Assembly: GCA_907165275.2 (NCBI GenBank)
Contig: OU015652.1
Span: forward strand, 7,207,001 to 7,271,000
Length of the DNA stretch: 64,000 bases
Direction of reading: 5' to 3'
Source: Zygaena filipendulae
Taxonomy: Eukaryota; Arthropoda; Insecta; Lepidoptera; Zygaenidae
Below, piece by piece: positions 1 to 13,800 of the stretch. Within the stretch, counting starts at the first letter, position 1. Each line of letters opens with the position of its first letter. The notes beneath the pieces are model-generated. The model saw only the letters and a program-made list of their open reading frames with translations. It did not search any database and was not told the DNA's origin. The translations under genes were made by a program, and so were the position numbers.

Positions 1-796
1 CCAAAGAGAAGAAATCGATATCCCGAAAAGGCATATATCCGGTTCATTTGTTAATAGTTTCATATCTTTTTTAATAAAAACTGTAAATCACGTATAAGGA
101 ACGCATAATTATACTAGTAAAATTTTTTGATAGTGAAAATTTAGTTTTTTTTACATTTAAATTATATTTTAAATAAAGGGAGATGATTTTTACCATATAA
201 TTCTGTCCGTCTGTCGACTCTGAGAACGATGCAAAAAAAATGGCTGCCGACCGTCCCGTCTGTTGTAACGTTAGTGTGGCTCGATTGATATAAAATTATA
301 CAGAACACGTCTCGTACGATAATTAAGAGTATTTCACCAATTAATTTACTCGAACTTTTGTGGTCATAGTTTTATATTCCATTTTAATTAGTTAAACGCT
401 TAATTAAAATTATAATTTGTAAAAACGCCATGGCGGATGACATCCACCAATGAGAAGCCAGTATTCAGCGTTTCAGAAATTGCATGTACCTACTCACTTC
501 GCGTCATTTGGGGTTGGTGCCTTTCTTTGGATAAAAAAATAGTGTTTGGCTTTCTTAAAAATAGTTGTCGGCTGTGCTAATGTTAAAAACATTATTAGTG
601 AATTGGAGTGTATCCTGAGTGTTTAAAAACGTGTGATTTTTTTGTATGGTAACCATAACGAAATCATGACTGCGTTGGATTTAGGATGAAATGAACTGCA
701 TTCATAAAGTTTTGTTATTGTAAACAGTAGATGTTTGTTGCCTACTACTATGTTTTGCAATACACGTGCCAGTGATACTAATTGACAGTTGTAAAA
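1..796 (+). other. 5' flank and probable leader of E(bx)
   Basis: AT-rich sequence with no coding exon that I can support. The E(bx) start codon follows at 797. Several upstream ATGs lie in the last 150 bases (for example near 730 and 749), each soon followed by a stop, so the messenger may carry short upstream reading frames. No convincing TATA box or initiator could be picked out, and an untranslated first exon further upstream cannot be excluded. Confidence 0.5.
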
Positions 797-1811
797 ATGA
801 CAGGCAGGGGGGCAAAAAGACGTGGAAGACCCCCTAAATCAGGTACATTTGAGAAAAACAGGAAATTTCAATACGCATTATTAAAAAAGCCCAAATATTT
901 ACAAGCGCTGAATGCGTCTGGATCTGTCGAAAATACGCCAACGGCTTCAAGAGCATCTTCACCTCAAGGAAGCGATGTAAGTAGAAGTACACGTAAACAA
1001 AGAGGTGGCAGGACGCATAAGAGCAAAAGAGGTGGTTTATCAAATTCGTATTCACGTAGAGGCTATAACCCGAATGCTGCTGATTATCATGAATCGGAGT
1101 ATCATTATGGATCAGATTTTGGAGACGAATCCAGCGACAGATCAGAAGCTGAAGAGGACCGTAGGAGCGAAAGTTCGGAAGGCAGCGTCGGTGAGGGTGC
1201 CGTGAGTGATAGCGACTTCTCTGTCAGTAGCTACAGCACTACTGGAGGCACACCTAGAAAATTTGTTGGTGGTTCCATACGCCAACCAAGTCCTGATCCA
1301 CTGTGGTTACAACAGGAAAGACAAATTCCTCCCTTGATCCTTCCACCATCATCAGATGATCTTATAATTTCACAGAAATGGGTTTTACAAATTGTGGGGA
1401 TATATGAAGTATTACGTCATTTTAGACACCAGGTGCGCTTGTCTCCATTCAAAATTGAAGATCTGTGCGCAGCTATAAGTTGTGAAGATCAGAGTAATTT
1501 ACTTGTTGAAGTACATATAATGCTATTGAAGGCATTATTGAGGGAAGAAGATGCACAACAAACACATTTTGGTCCTATAGACCATAAAGACAGTGTTAAT
1601 ATTACTCTCTTTTTGTTGGATGTAATGACATGGCCAGAAGTTCTGAGAGCATATGTTGAGAGTGACAAATCTTTTGATCAAAATGTTATGAAAATATTAA
1701 ACTCCTGTGAATATCCTTTCACATCTGTCGAAGATCGTTTGTCAGTTTTACAATTCTTGTGTAATCAATTTTTGATAACCAATCCAGTTCGAGACGATCT
1801 TCTGAGTGAGG
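797..1811 (+). CDS. E(bx): E(bx) exon 1: AT-hook and DDT domain
   Basis: Starts at ATG 797, with A at -3. The frame stays open back to a TTG at 782, but the protein beginning [16 protein letters not shown] matches the family N-terminus, so 797 is preferred. Residues 5-15 form an AT-hook (RGRPP core) that binds the minor groove. A Ser/Glu-rich acidic stretch follows at about 95-150. From about residue 169 (LWLQQERQ) comes the conserved lead-in, then the DDT domain at 191-253 ([11 protein letters not shown]...LLKALLRE), which in this family contacts ISWI-type partners. The exon ends in LLSEG with donor ggtaag, phase 1. Confidence 0.96.
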
Positions 1812-4800
1812 GTAAGTTGTATGTTAATACATATTAACTACACACAGAATTAATGTGTTACCACCTTATTCATAGTTTTACAATCCCAGTAGCGTCTTAA
1901 AATATAACAGATGCACTCAGAATCATTTTATTGATTACTTAATTTTAAGTAAAGATTTATAAACAAAACTGCCACACTCAGACACGTTCATTAAATTAAT
2001 GTTAATTTGCATTTAACTAAAAGTTCTTGTAGTTTGTAAAAATAAATACAAGAATAAGTTAAACTCGAGAAAAACCAACTCGTCTTCCTGGTTTTCAGTT
2101 CTAATAAACAGTGACTAGCAAGTTCAGTCATTGCCCAAAGCCGCAGTGGCAGTGGTGTTGGGTCAAAAGTTTCATTAATTAATTTCCTTTATCTAAATAT
2201 AGTTGTTTAAAAATTTAAAGAATACTAACTCTTCTTATACAAGTTACTCTATGATTAAACTCATAATTATTTTTTTATCTTTTTAAATAATATTTATTTA
2301 GTACTGTAATTATATGTTATTAAAATTTAAGTAAATTTCAATTATAGTTAAAAATGCAATGTCATTTATTTATAATTTCAGTTATCAATACAAGTTACTT
2401 ATGGTTATGTATTAGCTAATTATATTGTTAACAAATTCATGGCCCACCCTGTAATAGAGTAAATTTTCTCTTGCGGAGAAGACAGAGAGGAGCAGTTGTT
2501 TTATATATATTAATAGTTTATTTGATATTAAATATATCATAATAAGTAACCTTTTTTGCTGATGATTGTACAAAAAGTAATTTTGGCACATACAAAAAAA
2601 TATGGGCCATAGAAGGAATATAAAATAGGACAAATAGGGAATAAAATAATTAAAATTATATTTTGGGACAAAGGAAGCACATTATTTGGGACAACTCAGG
2701 ATTTTTTTATATAAAGGACAGAACTGAGTGGGTCAAACAAAGAATACCTATATCTTAATAAATTAGAATATAGATAAGCTCATGTATACATTAAGCAATA
2801 ACTTGTGTATATAGTACAGAATTCATTAGCAGAATACCAAGAGCTTTAAGCTACTTTTGCTTTCATTTCTAATTCACCGCCGCACTCAGAGTCGACTTTA
2901 ATGATTACTTAGTTAAGTATAGATTTTTAAAACAAAACTGCCGCAATCAGAGACGTTCAGTAAATTAATGTTAATTGGCATTTAATGAGATGTAACTTAA
3001 TTATTTAAATGCCAATTAACATTAATTTAGTGAACGTCTCTGATTGCGGCAGTTTTGCTTTAAAAATCTATACTTAACTAAGTAATCATTAAAGTCGACT
3101 CTGAGTGCGGCGGTTAGAGTAACTTAGCTTTAGATTTATACTAGCAAAGGAATCTTTTACCTCTGCTAGTTTAGTTCATTAACTATTTTAATTAAGCAAG
3201 TTTTATGCCAAAATTTTCAAAAATGGAATTTGTTACAGTGCCTATTCATTATGATGACCATTGCCGAGTTTGTCACCGATTGGGAGACCTACTGTGCTGT
3301 GAAACTTGTCCTGCAGTTTACCATTTGGAGTGCTTAGATCCCCCATTAGTAGATGTGCCAACTGAAGATTGGCAATGTGCACTTTGCAAACAACATAAAA
3401 CTGTGGGTGTTACTGATTGTCAGCCAGATGCTGAGAAACAAGGTCTTTTATGCCGCCATGATCATTTGGGTTTTGATAGACATGGCAGAAAATACTGGTT
3501 TATTGCTCGTCGGATATTTATGTAAGTAAACAAAATAATATAATATCTTATGGTTCTATTGAACCATATGATATATCACTGCATTCCCAATTTGATCCAT
3601 GATTGCTTGTGCAGATCTGAAAGCTTAGCACAGGTGACTGACAAGATGGATTTTTCGTCATAAATTAATGACTTGATTGCTAATTCTTTATCGTACTAAG
3701 ATAAAAAGTATATCATAATATATTTGGACTAACTATCTTTATAGTTCATATCAAGTTTTATTCAAGACCATTCCTCACAAAAAAGCTATTCCAAAAAAAT
3801 AAATTGATAAAGAGGATTGAGGAATGTAAAATAATATTTATGGAAAATATTTTTGGTACCTTTTGACAACATTTTTGGTATTATTTTCTCTTATCAATTT
3901 CTGAAATATTTAAGAAGATAATAAGTTCCTTAACACGGCCGTGGTCGTCATGTGTACACCACAGAAATAAAGCGGCCAAGTGCGAGTCGGACTCGCCCAT
4001 GAAGGGTTCCGTAGCAGCAAGTAACATAATATAAAAGTTCTTGTAGTTTGTTGTAACTTTGATCGATGTTTTAATAATAGTGTATATTTTTTTGCGGTTG
4101 ACTGTTTATGAAGTATAAAAAAAAACACTACTTACTAGATCTCGTTCAAACCAATTTTTGGTGGAAGTTTGCATGGTTATGTACATCAATTTTTTTTTTT
4201 TGTTTTATCATTCTCTTAGGTTCCGTTTTTTGTCTTCCGTTTGGCTAACAAGCTTAACCCTAAAAAGCTTGCCTCTTCCATGCATATAGATGTTTGGTTC
4301 CGTCCAGATAAGTTCATCATATTTATTCACACGAGGTGTTGGTTAAATTTGACTTTTTTGTGGTTATTTGAATTCATACATGTATACATGGCCTGGTTAT
4401 TGCAATTTTGTAATTGAAACCGCAAGATATATTATGTAACAACACAAAATTAGAAAATAAAGATATTATTTACCTGTTTCCCTGATTGCACACGTTTTTT
4501 TTTAGCAAATAGACTAGTGTTATGACATGGAGTTCCTTAAACATCCCTAAAATTATTGATCCATTTGATCGCTTTCATACAGGGCCATGTTATTATTTAG
4601 GATATTCTGATTAGTACTTATAAAAATAATATTTTGAATTTCTTTTTAGTGAATCTGAAAATGGTGAATATTGGTATTATACTACACCACAACAATTTCA
4701 TGAATTGTTAGACTTACTAGATGGGAAGGAAATGGAAGCTCCATTAGTTCGAGAACTTTTGGAAATGAAACATGAAATAATAAGACAGATGGATATTACG

Positions 4801-7800
4801 GAAAGACTTACGAATCAGGCAAAGGGTAGTCGTAAATCATATTTAGAAGTTATAAACATCAATATTATTAAACAAAGAAAATTACGAGAGGAAAAGAAAA
4901 GTCAGGAAGAAAACTCGGAATTAAAGTTAGAAGAGGATACTGAAAATTCAGTGGTCACTGAGAGTGATGTTGTCAATGAAGTAACAATAACAAATGATGA
5001 CACGTTGCAAGATGGGACTATTGAAAATCATCAGGAGCTCAAAGATTCTGATGATAGCAAAAATAAGAAGAATATTTCGGCAAACAAGATAAAACTATTG
5101 AAGAAAAATGAAGAAAGTAAGTTTGTTTATCCTGAATATTTTTTACCCCTAGCAGCCACACCCCAGCCAGGCCACATAACGGCAACGGCCCACTCATTAT
5201 CCTACTGAATTTTTTTTGTCTATTGGTCTATTTATGGATGGCGTTCTAAAAACTTCATTTATGGGAAAATTCAGCAAAGATGGCTTTTTTCGAAAAAAAA
5301 TCATTACTTCGCCATTTTTCAATATTAAGGGCTGAAATTTTTGAATTGTACGCACAACATATTATACCGCTACCATGAAAAAAAATAACAGTATCCGCCG
5401 TGAAAGTATATAATACAATAACGTTATAATGTAAGCACGAATCATGATAAGACTACGAGTATAGGTTTCGTAATCTCTTCAAGACTAACCCTTTGTAAGG
5501 TTCGTAAGTTTGGGTAGCTGAATTCCGGCTAGCTCCAAAAACAAAATAAAGATTTTGAAGCAGTAAATAATTTTTTTTATAAGTATAATATTCTATGTTA
5601 TGTTAGGTAAACGGATTCTGTTAAAGTCAAAAAAAAAATCAAAAACATCAATATTGAAATACAAAAATAAAAATAATAAAAAGTATTAGAAATGAGGCAG
5701 GATATCATAATGAGTGGCCTACAGCCTAGCCGCCTCGTTACACCTTTAGTCCATATATTGCATGAGAAACTATTTTTGTTTACAGCATCTGAAAGGGTGA
5801 CAAGATTGAAATCTAATCAAATATCTAATGGAACATATTTATTCAAATTGGGCAATGAACATGGATTTAAAACTTATATCAATCAGTATACAACAAATCC
5901 GTTAGCTTTGAATAAGCCTCAAAGAAATGAAGAAAGAGACAAAAAAAGATACATGTCTCACAAATTTTCATTATCATCAGGACAAGACTTTAAATGGGTT
6001 AACCTACTAAATAGTAAGTATTTTGCAACTGCTTTGACCAGACACTTATTACCTCTGATTTCTGAACCTCTGTCAATAATAAAATTAATATTGATACTTT
6101 GTTTCTAGCAACAAAACCTTTATTAGTAGCAACAATGAGACAAACGTTGCTTCAGTTGGAATCAAACATTGTTTTACAATTTATGCATCCAAATTGGTCT
6201 TTATTAAGAAAACCTTGGGTTCAAGCTGTACAGCTTTGTAAAGCGCCTCGAGACTTTTCAAGAGCACTTTGCGTCCTGCAGGTGAGTTCTCAGCTTATCA
6301 TCGAAGTTAAAAGTTCAGATTATTCCTTTTACCAGTAGGACTAATATTTGGTACTTCAGATAATAATGATTGCTTAATTTTAAGTAAAGATTTTAAAAAC
6401 AAAACTGCCGCACTCAGAGACGTTTATTAAATTAATGTTAGTAGGCATTTAACAAAATTTTAATTAATTAGTATAATGCTAATTAACATTAATTTAATGA
6501 ACGTCTCTGAGTGCGTTTAAAATTAAGTAATTAAATTAATATATTAATCTATTTGAACAAAAATTAATCATTAAGAATAATTAATACGTAGAACTGTTTG
6601 ATAAATAAATAGTTTTTTTTACTGGTATGATGTGCGCTACAAAATCCATGATGAGAAGCGAGTATATTATGTGATACACCGTTTTACAAGGCACTATATG
6701 TTTAGGCAAGGTTATAAGAAATTCAAATTGTATATTTTAAATCAGATAATAACTTTGAAACAATTTTTCAGGCATGTATAAAAAGCGTTGTTTGGGTGCC
6801 AGCATGGCATGAACAATTAGGTCATGTAAAACTTATTCGCACAACTGCGGCTGAGCGGGAAGAAAGGAAAAAACTTGATAAAAGGGAAAAAAAAGAACGT
6901 GATGAGGAAGAAGAACGCTATAGAACTGCATATAATTTTGTGAAGTATTCCTTGGGGCTTCGTCAACAGGTATATAAATTGCATATTTAGTCAACTACTA
7001 AATATCGCGATACACCCGCGAGTTTTTTTATGGAAAACCGGCGACCAAATTTGATTTTGTGACCACACTTTTATCTAAATGTTTAATTCGAACCTAAATT
7101 CCTTTTAAGGAAAGAAGATACTAATATACAAAATGAATCGTTTTTGCAGGTTTGGAAACAAAAAGGTGAAGAATATAGAATCCATGGCCAGTGGGGCTGG
7201 TTATGGAATGCATCTACAAGGAAACATAAAAAATGTCACATCAATTCAAAAACAAGCCTTTTGAATGGTCCAGCTAAGATAACAGTCAGAGTGCGTGAAG
7301 GAAGCGTAATTAAAGTTCTTGCCGTTGAACCTAAAACATACGAATATTTGATGTCAAATAAAACGGATGAAGACACTTTAGACAAATGTAAGTTTAAACA
7401 TAATATTGCCATAATAGAGACATTGATTTGAAAACTTTTCTAAGTTGAGGTAGATTTTTTAAGTGTCGTAACGTCTTTGCTAACAGGGCGTTTTTTTGTT
7501 ATGATGTATATCATTGGCGGCAGTAAATACTCGTAATGTGTAGTATGCTATGTTTGTGCATTTGTGTATCAGTTCTGATTAGGCTACTTTAAAAAAAATA
7601 GTTTTAGTCTATCTTGAAGATTTATAAAATAACGTATTGGACACGTATTTTTTCATTTTTTACGCAATCAAAAAAATACGTGTTCATTATTTTTTATTAT
7701 TCCACAAGACTGTAAATAGAATTTTGACATTCATACCCCGGAAACTATCAAATTGTATTATATTTAACTGGTAAATCCTTTTAAGCACTTTCTGAACATC

Positions 7801-10800
7801 GTAAAGGTTGACTGGTAGAGAATGCCACTGTGGCATTGAGTCCGCCTTTTGTACCCTGTTGTGCAATAAGTTGAAATAAATAAATAAATATAAATGTTTA
7901 AGTTTTCTCATTATGATAATAATATTAGTTACATACAATACATGCAACTACTGAGTACTGACAGCCTGTTAAAATTTCACGATTTATAAACTTTCCTTGC
8001 TTTTTGTAAGTTTTACTCCTTGTGAGAGTACACCGTTTTTATTTTTTTTATTTTAATATTAATTTTTAACCGACTTCAGAAAAGAGGAGGTTATTTACAC
8101 TAAGATGTATTTTCAGTGCCATCATCCATGCACAATCTAAACGTTGATCGCGATGATGAAGAGTTTGATGAAATTGATATCGAAAAAGCATTAAGTTCAT
8201 CAACAAGACGTTACTATCCGAAAGTTGCCCACAAATCAAAACTTGATGAGTTTTTAGCTCGACGCACTTATTTGAAATTCATGGAGGAAAAGAAACTAGC
8301 TAATCTCTTGGCTAATGTCAAGAAAGAAGATGAAGAAGATATTGATTCAAAATGTGAAGATGACAAAAACATTGATGTTGAAAATGATGAACCAGAATCT
8401 GAAACTGTGTCCATTTGTGAAACTTCTAACAATGTCAAAAAGAAAAAACATGATACAACTACTAAAAATGTTGAGGTCATCAGAGATGAATACCTAAAAT
8501 TGTGCCAGATTACTAAACATTACAAATGTTACTCACCAAATTGTAAGAAGATAGATCGGTCCACGTTATTGAGAGGTTCTTATGTTAAAACAAATTGCTT
8601 TTCACCTTTATGCATCAGAAAAGATAAATTATTAAATGAGCTTCTAAAACTAATAAATGATGGAGTTGTTAAAACTAGCTTAGGTTCAGACTCTAAAGAG
8701 AATGACAAAACATCAATTTTAGAGAAATACTTGTTAGGAAAGAGCTCTTTGTCTGATGATAATTCAAATGAAAATATATTAACAGATCTGATATCAGCTG
8801 TCGCATGTGCACAGGAATGTGATAACAAAATCTCTGACTGTTTTGTCAAAAGGAAGTCTATAGAAGGTGATATGAAAACTGAAAAAGTTGATATCAACTC
8901 TGTGTGTCTTAAATCTGAAACCACTTTAGAAGAGTCAGCTGTACCAGCAGTAGGAAACGAGATGGATATTGAAATAACCAGCAATAATAATGAGGACAAT
9001 GATATTGAAATAGGTCCATTGAAAGAGTTGACTGACAATGAACAACAGCAAACAACTGATGATTCTGAAAATGCAAGACCTCCCTTACCTAAATTAAGAA
9101 TCACTAGGGGTAAAACAGGAAAATCAACAGAATCACCTGCTGGAGCCCTGAACAATAATGTAAAGGATGCAGGATCCTACAAGTGTTCAATAACTCCTGC
9201 CAAAAATTATGAGAAACCCAAATATCGTGCCTCAGTGAACAGACGATTTGGGCAAACTAGGTCTGTTAAGAGAGAGGATAAGTCGATAAAAGAAGAGAAG
9301 ACTGACGGTTTGCCAAGAGTGTACTCCTCAGAATCTCCTTCGGGTAAAGTTTATTTAAAAAAGGTACAAACCTCAGCAGTAGAAAAGAAAAAGAAAAGGA
9401 CTCCAGTGAAATATCCTCTTTGTTCTACTTTCCACACTAGAAGTAAATCAAGAACCATTATGGTATTGCCTCATCATGAACTAACGAAACTATGTAGGCA
9501 AGGTGGTCACAGTCACGTTTCTGGTTTTAGTCACAATGCTAAGGCTAATCAATCTGTATGGCCCTACCCATGCCCTAGGCCACTTTTTAAAACTTGCTGG
9601 CTCTACCGCACGGTGAATCTTCAATGGCTGTCCAGCGCAGCGTTGCAACTGCGGATAATGTGGGCGTGCCTCCGCTGGGACGACATGGGGACCAAGCCGG
9701 CCACCGCCGACGGGAAACACCAACTCACCACAGACACGGAAATTGTTTCTTTAGAATTGTTGAAACATCGACACATAGGACAGTTCTCTGAGCGCACACA
9801 GTATCTTCGGCGGCGTGTTGTGATACCCCTTGAACTACCTAAGACGGTTCGCGAAGTTACTTCGATTCGTAGCGGGTTAAGGAAAAGAAAACGCGCAGAA
9901 TCACCCCAAAATACTGAACCTCAGGTAAGTTTGACTAGTAATTTTTAATGTATTAAGTGGATTATCGCTCGAAGCGCAACAATTTACAAATGAAAACTTA
10001 TAACTAAAACTGATTGTCAGATTCCACATTTTATCGATAGCTGAAATAGTTTTATAGTTCAATCTTTCTGAAGTTTAAACTGTGTTTCATTTCCAAAACT
10101 GAGTTGACCGACAATACGCACTAAAGCCACCGTTGATTAACTGTACTTGTTATATTATAATATTAGATGTGGCTCGCGGTTTCACCCGCATGAGTTTATG
10201 TTTAGGAATCCCACAGGAACTCCTAATGGCATCAGCTATTTAGCAGTGAAACTTCTGTCAAAATCGGTCCAACCGTTTTGGAGATTCACCCGCGTGAGTT
10301 TCGGAATTCCCGCAGGAAATCCAAACTTCTTTTATAAAAACCTTGTCCCGACAATAACGAACACAAAAAAAAGGTTTATCCAATTTGCTGCAGTCGGTTT
10401 CACCCGCATGAGTTTATGTTTAGGAATCCCACAGGAACTCCTAATGGCATCAGCTATTTAGCAGTGAAACTTCTGTCAAAATCGGTCCAACCGTTTTGGA
10501 GATTCACCCGCGTGAGTTTCGGAATTCCCGCAGGAAATCCAAACTTCTTTTATAAAAACCTTGTCCCGACAATAACGAACACAAAAAAAAGGTTTATCCA
10601 ATTTGCTGCAGTCGTTTGAAACTTATACGCTTAGCAACAAATTTGGCGATTCATTTTTTATTTATATAGATAGATAAATTGGTTTTAAGGTTTCTGAAGA
10701 ATGGGTCGATGAAGATAAATTAGAATTATGGGAGGTGAGACAGTACGGCGAGCGCGCAGAACGCATTACCCCCGTGACACGCACCTCCACGGGCAAGCTG

Positions 10801-13800
10801 CCGCAGCGCGGCGCGGGCCAGCCACCGCCGGCCAACGCCTCCGAGCTCAAGGACAAGATGGAGCAGCAGCTTCGCGAACAGCGGGCGGCGCACCAACAGA
10901 AGAGAGCTCTTGAAATGTCACACGGTATGAAATCTATGTCTATCATTAACGAAAAAACTCATCATTTATTTGCAAATATTCATGTTCGCCCTAAGTCTGG
11001 ATTTTAAGCATGTATTTAAAAATATATACGTACTGTCCCCCGTGTTAATTTCGGTGTTTCCTTGGGAATTCCGGGAATTGTACGCAAAATTTTACGATGA
11101 TCGATTGAGTATTTACGGCGTGAAAGTTTAACAAACGAACACAAAAACCAACATTCGAGCTTATATAGTTTTTATAATATTCGCGATTAAAAATAATAAT
11201 AGTGCGGGCGCCCAAGAGGGGATTTGTGGATTTGCTAAGGCGTGTGTCCGTGGCCTTGCACCATGTTGAGTACCTCCACCAAATATAGGCCCTCTACACT
11301 GGTGGGTGCGTCTAGAATAACCGATCAGATTAGTAAAAAAAATCGATAACTCGAAATACTCGAGCACGTCAGATTAAGATATGGTGGGTTAATTACATGC
11401 TGAGAAGCGTGTATATGAATAATCTGACGATTTGAACGTGACGTAAGGGAGTTAGAGGATCACAAACTTGCAAAAAAAAAAACACAACTTCGACATTCTC
11501 GAGCGCGGTTGATTTTTTATTTTGAAGTAAATAACTCAAGGATAGCGGGAAAAATGTAGTTTGCCGATTTTCATAAGCCGAAGAAACAAAAATCGTCTAA
11601 AGTCACAGACGAATAAGAGAACATGTCTAAAGTTTAGAACGAGCAGCTGCAGTGAAACATGTACCTATTCATATCTGTCTTTCTTCCCTTTTACTTTTTC
11701 TCTATCTCTCACTCTCTCGCACCGTCCTCACACTACTTTCCGTCGCCATAACGTCATCACAGCATATCACGGCGCTAAACTTGTCGAATTTTTTTTTTGG
11801 TCGGTTAAAATACATCAAACTATAGGTTAACCTAACCTTTCACTTTAATGTAATTTTTAACCTACTTCTAAAAAGTTAGGTGGTCTAAAAAATAGTTAGG
11901 TGTATTACTCCGCTCCGCGCCTCTCTCTCCCTTTCACTTTTTGTCTATCTCTGACTCTCTCGTACCATTCCCATGCTGCTGTGCTTAGTTATTCTTCTGA
12001 GCTGCTGTCCATCGCTCATGACGCCATTTTACTTCACAGCTCATCACAAAAAAACGAGTTCATGTTATTATATTATGTAAGACAGCGCTCTGGCTTGTTT
12101 GTGCATTAAAAAAGTTAGTTTTGTGAATAAGTGAGTGATTTTGTGAGCTTTTACATATTTCATAGAAATATGAAGTGTGTTTTTTGTGAACAATAAATAG
12201 CTCAAAAAGTTATTAAACTTACGTCAGAAAAAAAAATCTTAAAATAAATCGTAATTTTTGTTTCTAGCAGTCATATTAATAATATCCCTCAAAATTATTG
12301 TCAGATTTTAAAACAACACAACTTGGACTGCAAGCTGAACCTTCTGTAAAATAATCTGACACGCTCGAGTATTTCAAAATTGAGATTTTTTTTTGCATTT
12401 TCAAAAATTCGCTACTGCCTTGCGTCACCTCCAAATCGTCAGATTTTCGAAGGGGAGCATTTTTAGGATTCTCTTAACATCCCTTTTGAATATCTGACGC
12501 GCTGGAGTATTTTTTTTTTTTTTTTTTGCATTTTCTCCCCTTCTGGATGGCCAGGTACCCCACCACGCAAATCGGCAGATAATAATAATAATAATAATAA
12601 TAAGTTTAGATAGATGATGATTTAGGTAGATGAATATACTTTCGATATCAGAGACACATTAGAGTATCTAAACTACAATATCTGACGCGCTCGATTATTT
12701 CCATGTAACTGTTTTTTTTTTTACATTTTTGAAAGCCTGTAGAAGCTAAACCCACCAGTGAATGAAATGTAGTTGGCTTTCACCTTCCTGTACCTTTGGA
12801 AATTTACTGCCTATTCTTAATTTTTTTCCATGCTAGTTTTGGTTTATGTTGTTCCCATTTTTGACAATCTTGATCTTACCTTAAAGTTTATTGACATTGT
12901 TTATTTTCTTTCCAGAAAAATCTAAATCTACTAATCAAACTCCTGGGAAAAGTACACTTACGTCTTTGTTGACTGCTAATAATTCTAATACTAATACACC
13001 AACAGGACAAAAAACTGTGATAGGTACTAGAAGAATTATAATGACTAAAGGTGCTGATGGTTCTACCAGATTAATAAGTCAGACTGTAGGGCCAGTGACC
13101 CCAAAGGTTAACCAACCGCCTGAAACAATTGCCAAATCCGCCAGTGCAACTACTACACCCAAGGAAGGACCACAAAAGGTTCAAATTATCCGCACCCCTG
13201 ATGGGAAGATTTCCGTCAGAGGATTATTGGCTGGTCAACAACTTATCCAAATGCAAGATGGAAAACTGCACGTCGTCATGGCCGGTCAGCAAGGGGTCAC
13301 GGGACATCTAGTAGCCGCCTCGCCATCGAAGCCCACGGAAGTCGCACCGCCGATCACTGAAAATAATAATTTACGACAGATGGTTAGTCAGGCAGTCAGC
13401 TCTAAGTCGACGACTGATGTCGAAATGAAGCCCGTAGCACGTGTAGTGTCTCAACCTGCACCTTCTCCTGCGCCACAACTGGTTCTGCAAGGCAATAGAC
13501 AGCTGATCGTGCAGCCAACGCAACAAGTAGTCGTCCAAGCTCGGCCTACGGGGCAGCCCCGTCTCCAAGGCGCCCAGACAATGCTCGTGCAGGGTCAGGT
13601 CGCACGTCCCGCCGTCGCCCAGGCGATACGTCCCGCCGCGCCGCGCCCGCAGACGCCGCGAGTCCGGGCGACATCTACACAACAGATCGTGGTCAATAAC
13701 CCCGCGCTCGTGCAGCAAATCGCCGCTGGAAAAATTCAACTTGCAACTGTCAACGGACAACAAGTATTGATTCGTCCGACTGGAAACAACCAGGCGCAAA

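Noticed and set aside
782..796. Non-ATG (TTG) start for the E(bx) frame
   Set aside because: The ATG at 797 begins the conserved MTGRG...RGRPP N-terminus; the five upstream codons match nothing.
10147..10619. Two overlapping plus-strand open frames with identical tails
   Set aside because: They are the translation of a tandemly duplicated non-coding repeat, not a gene.
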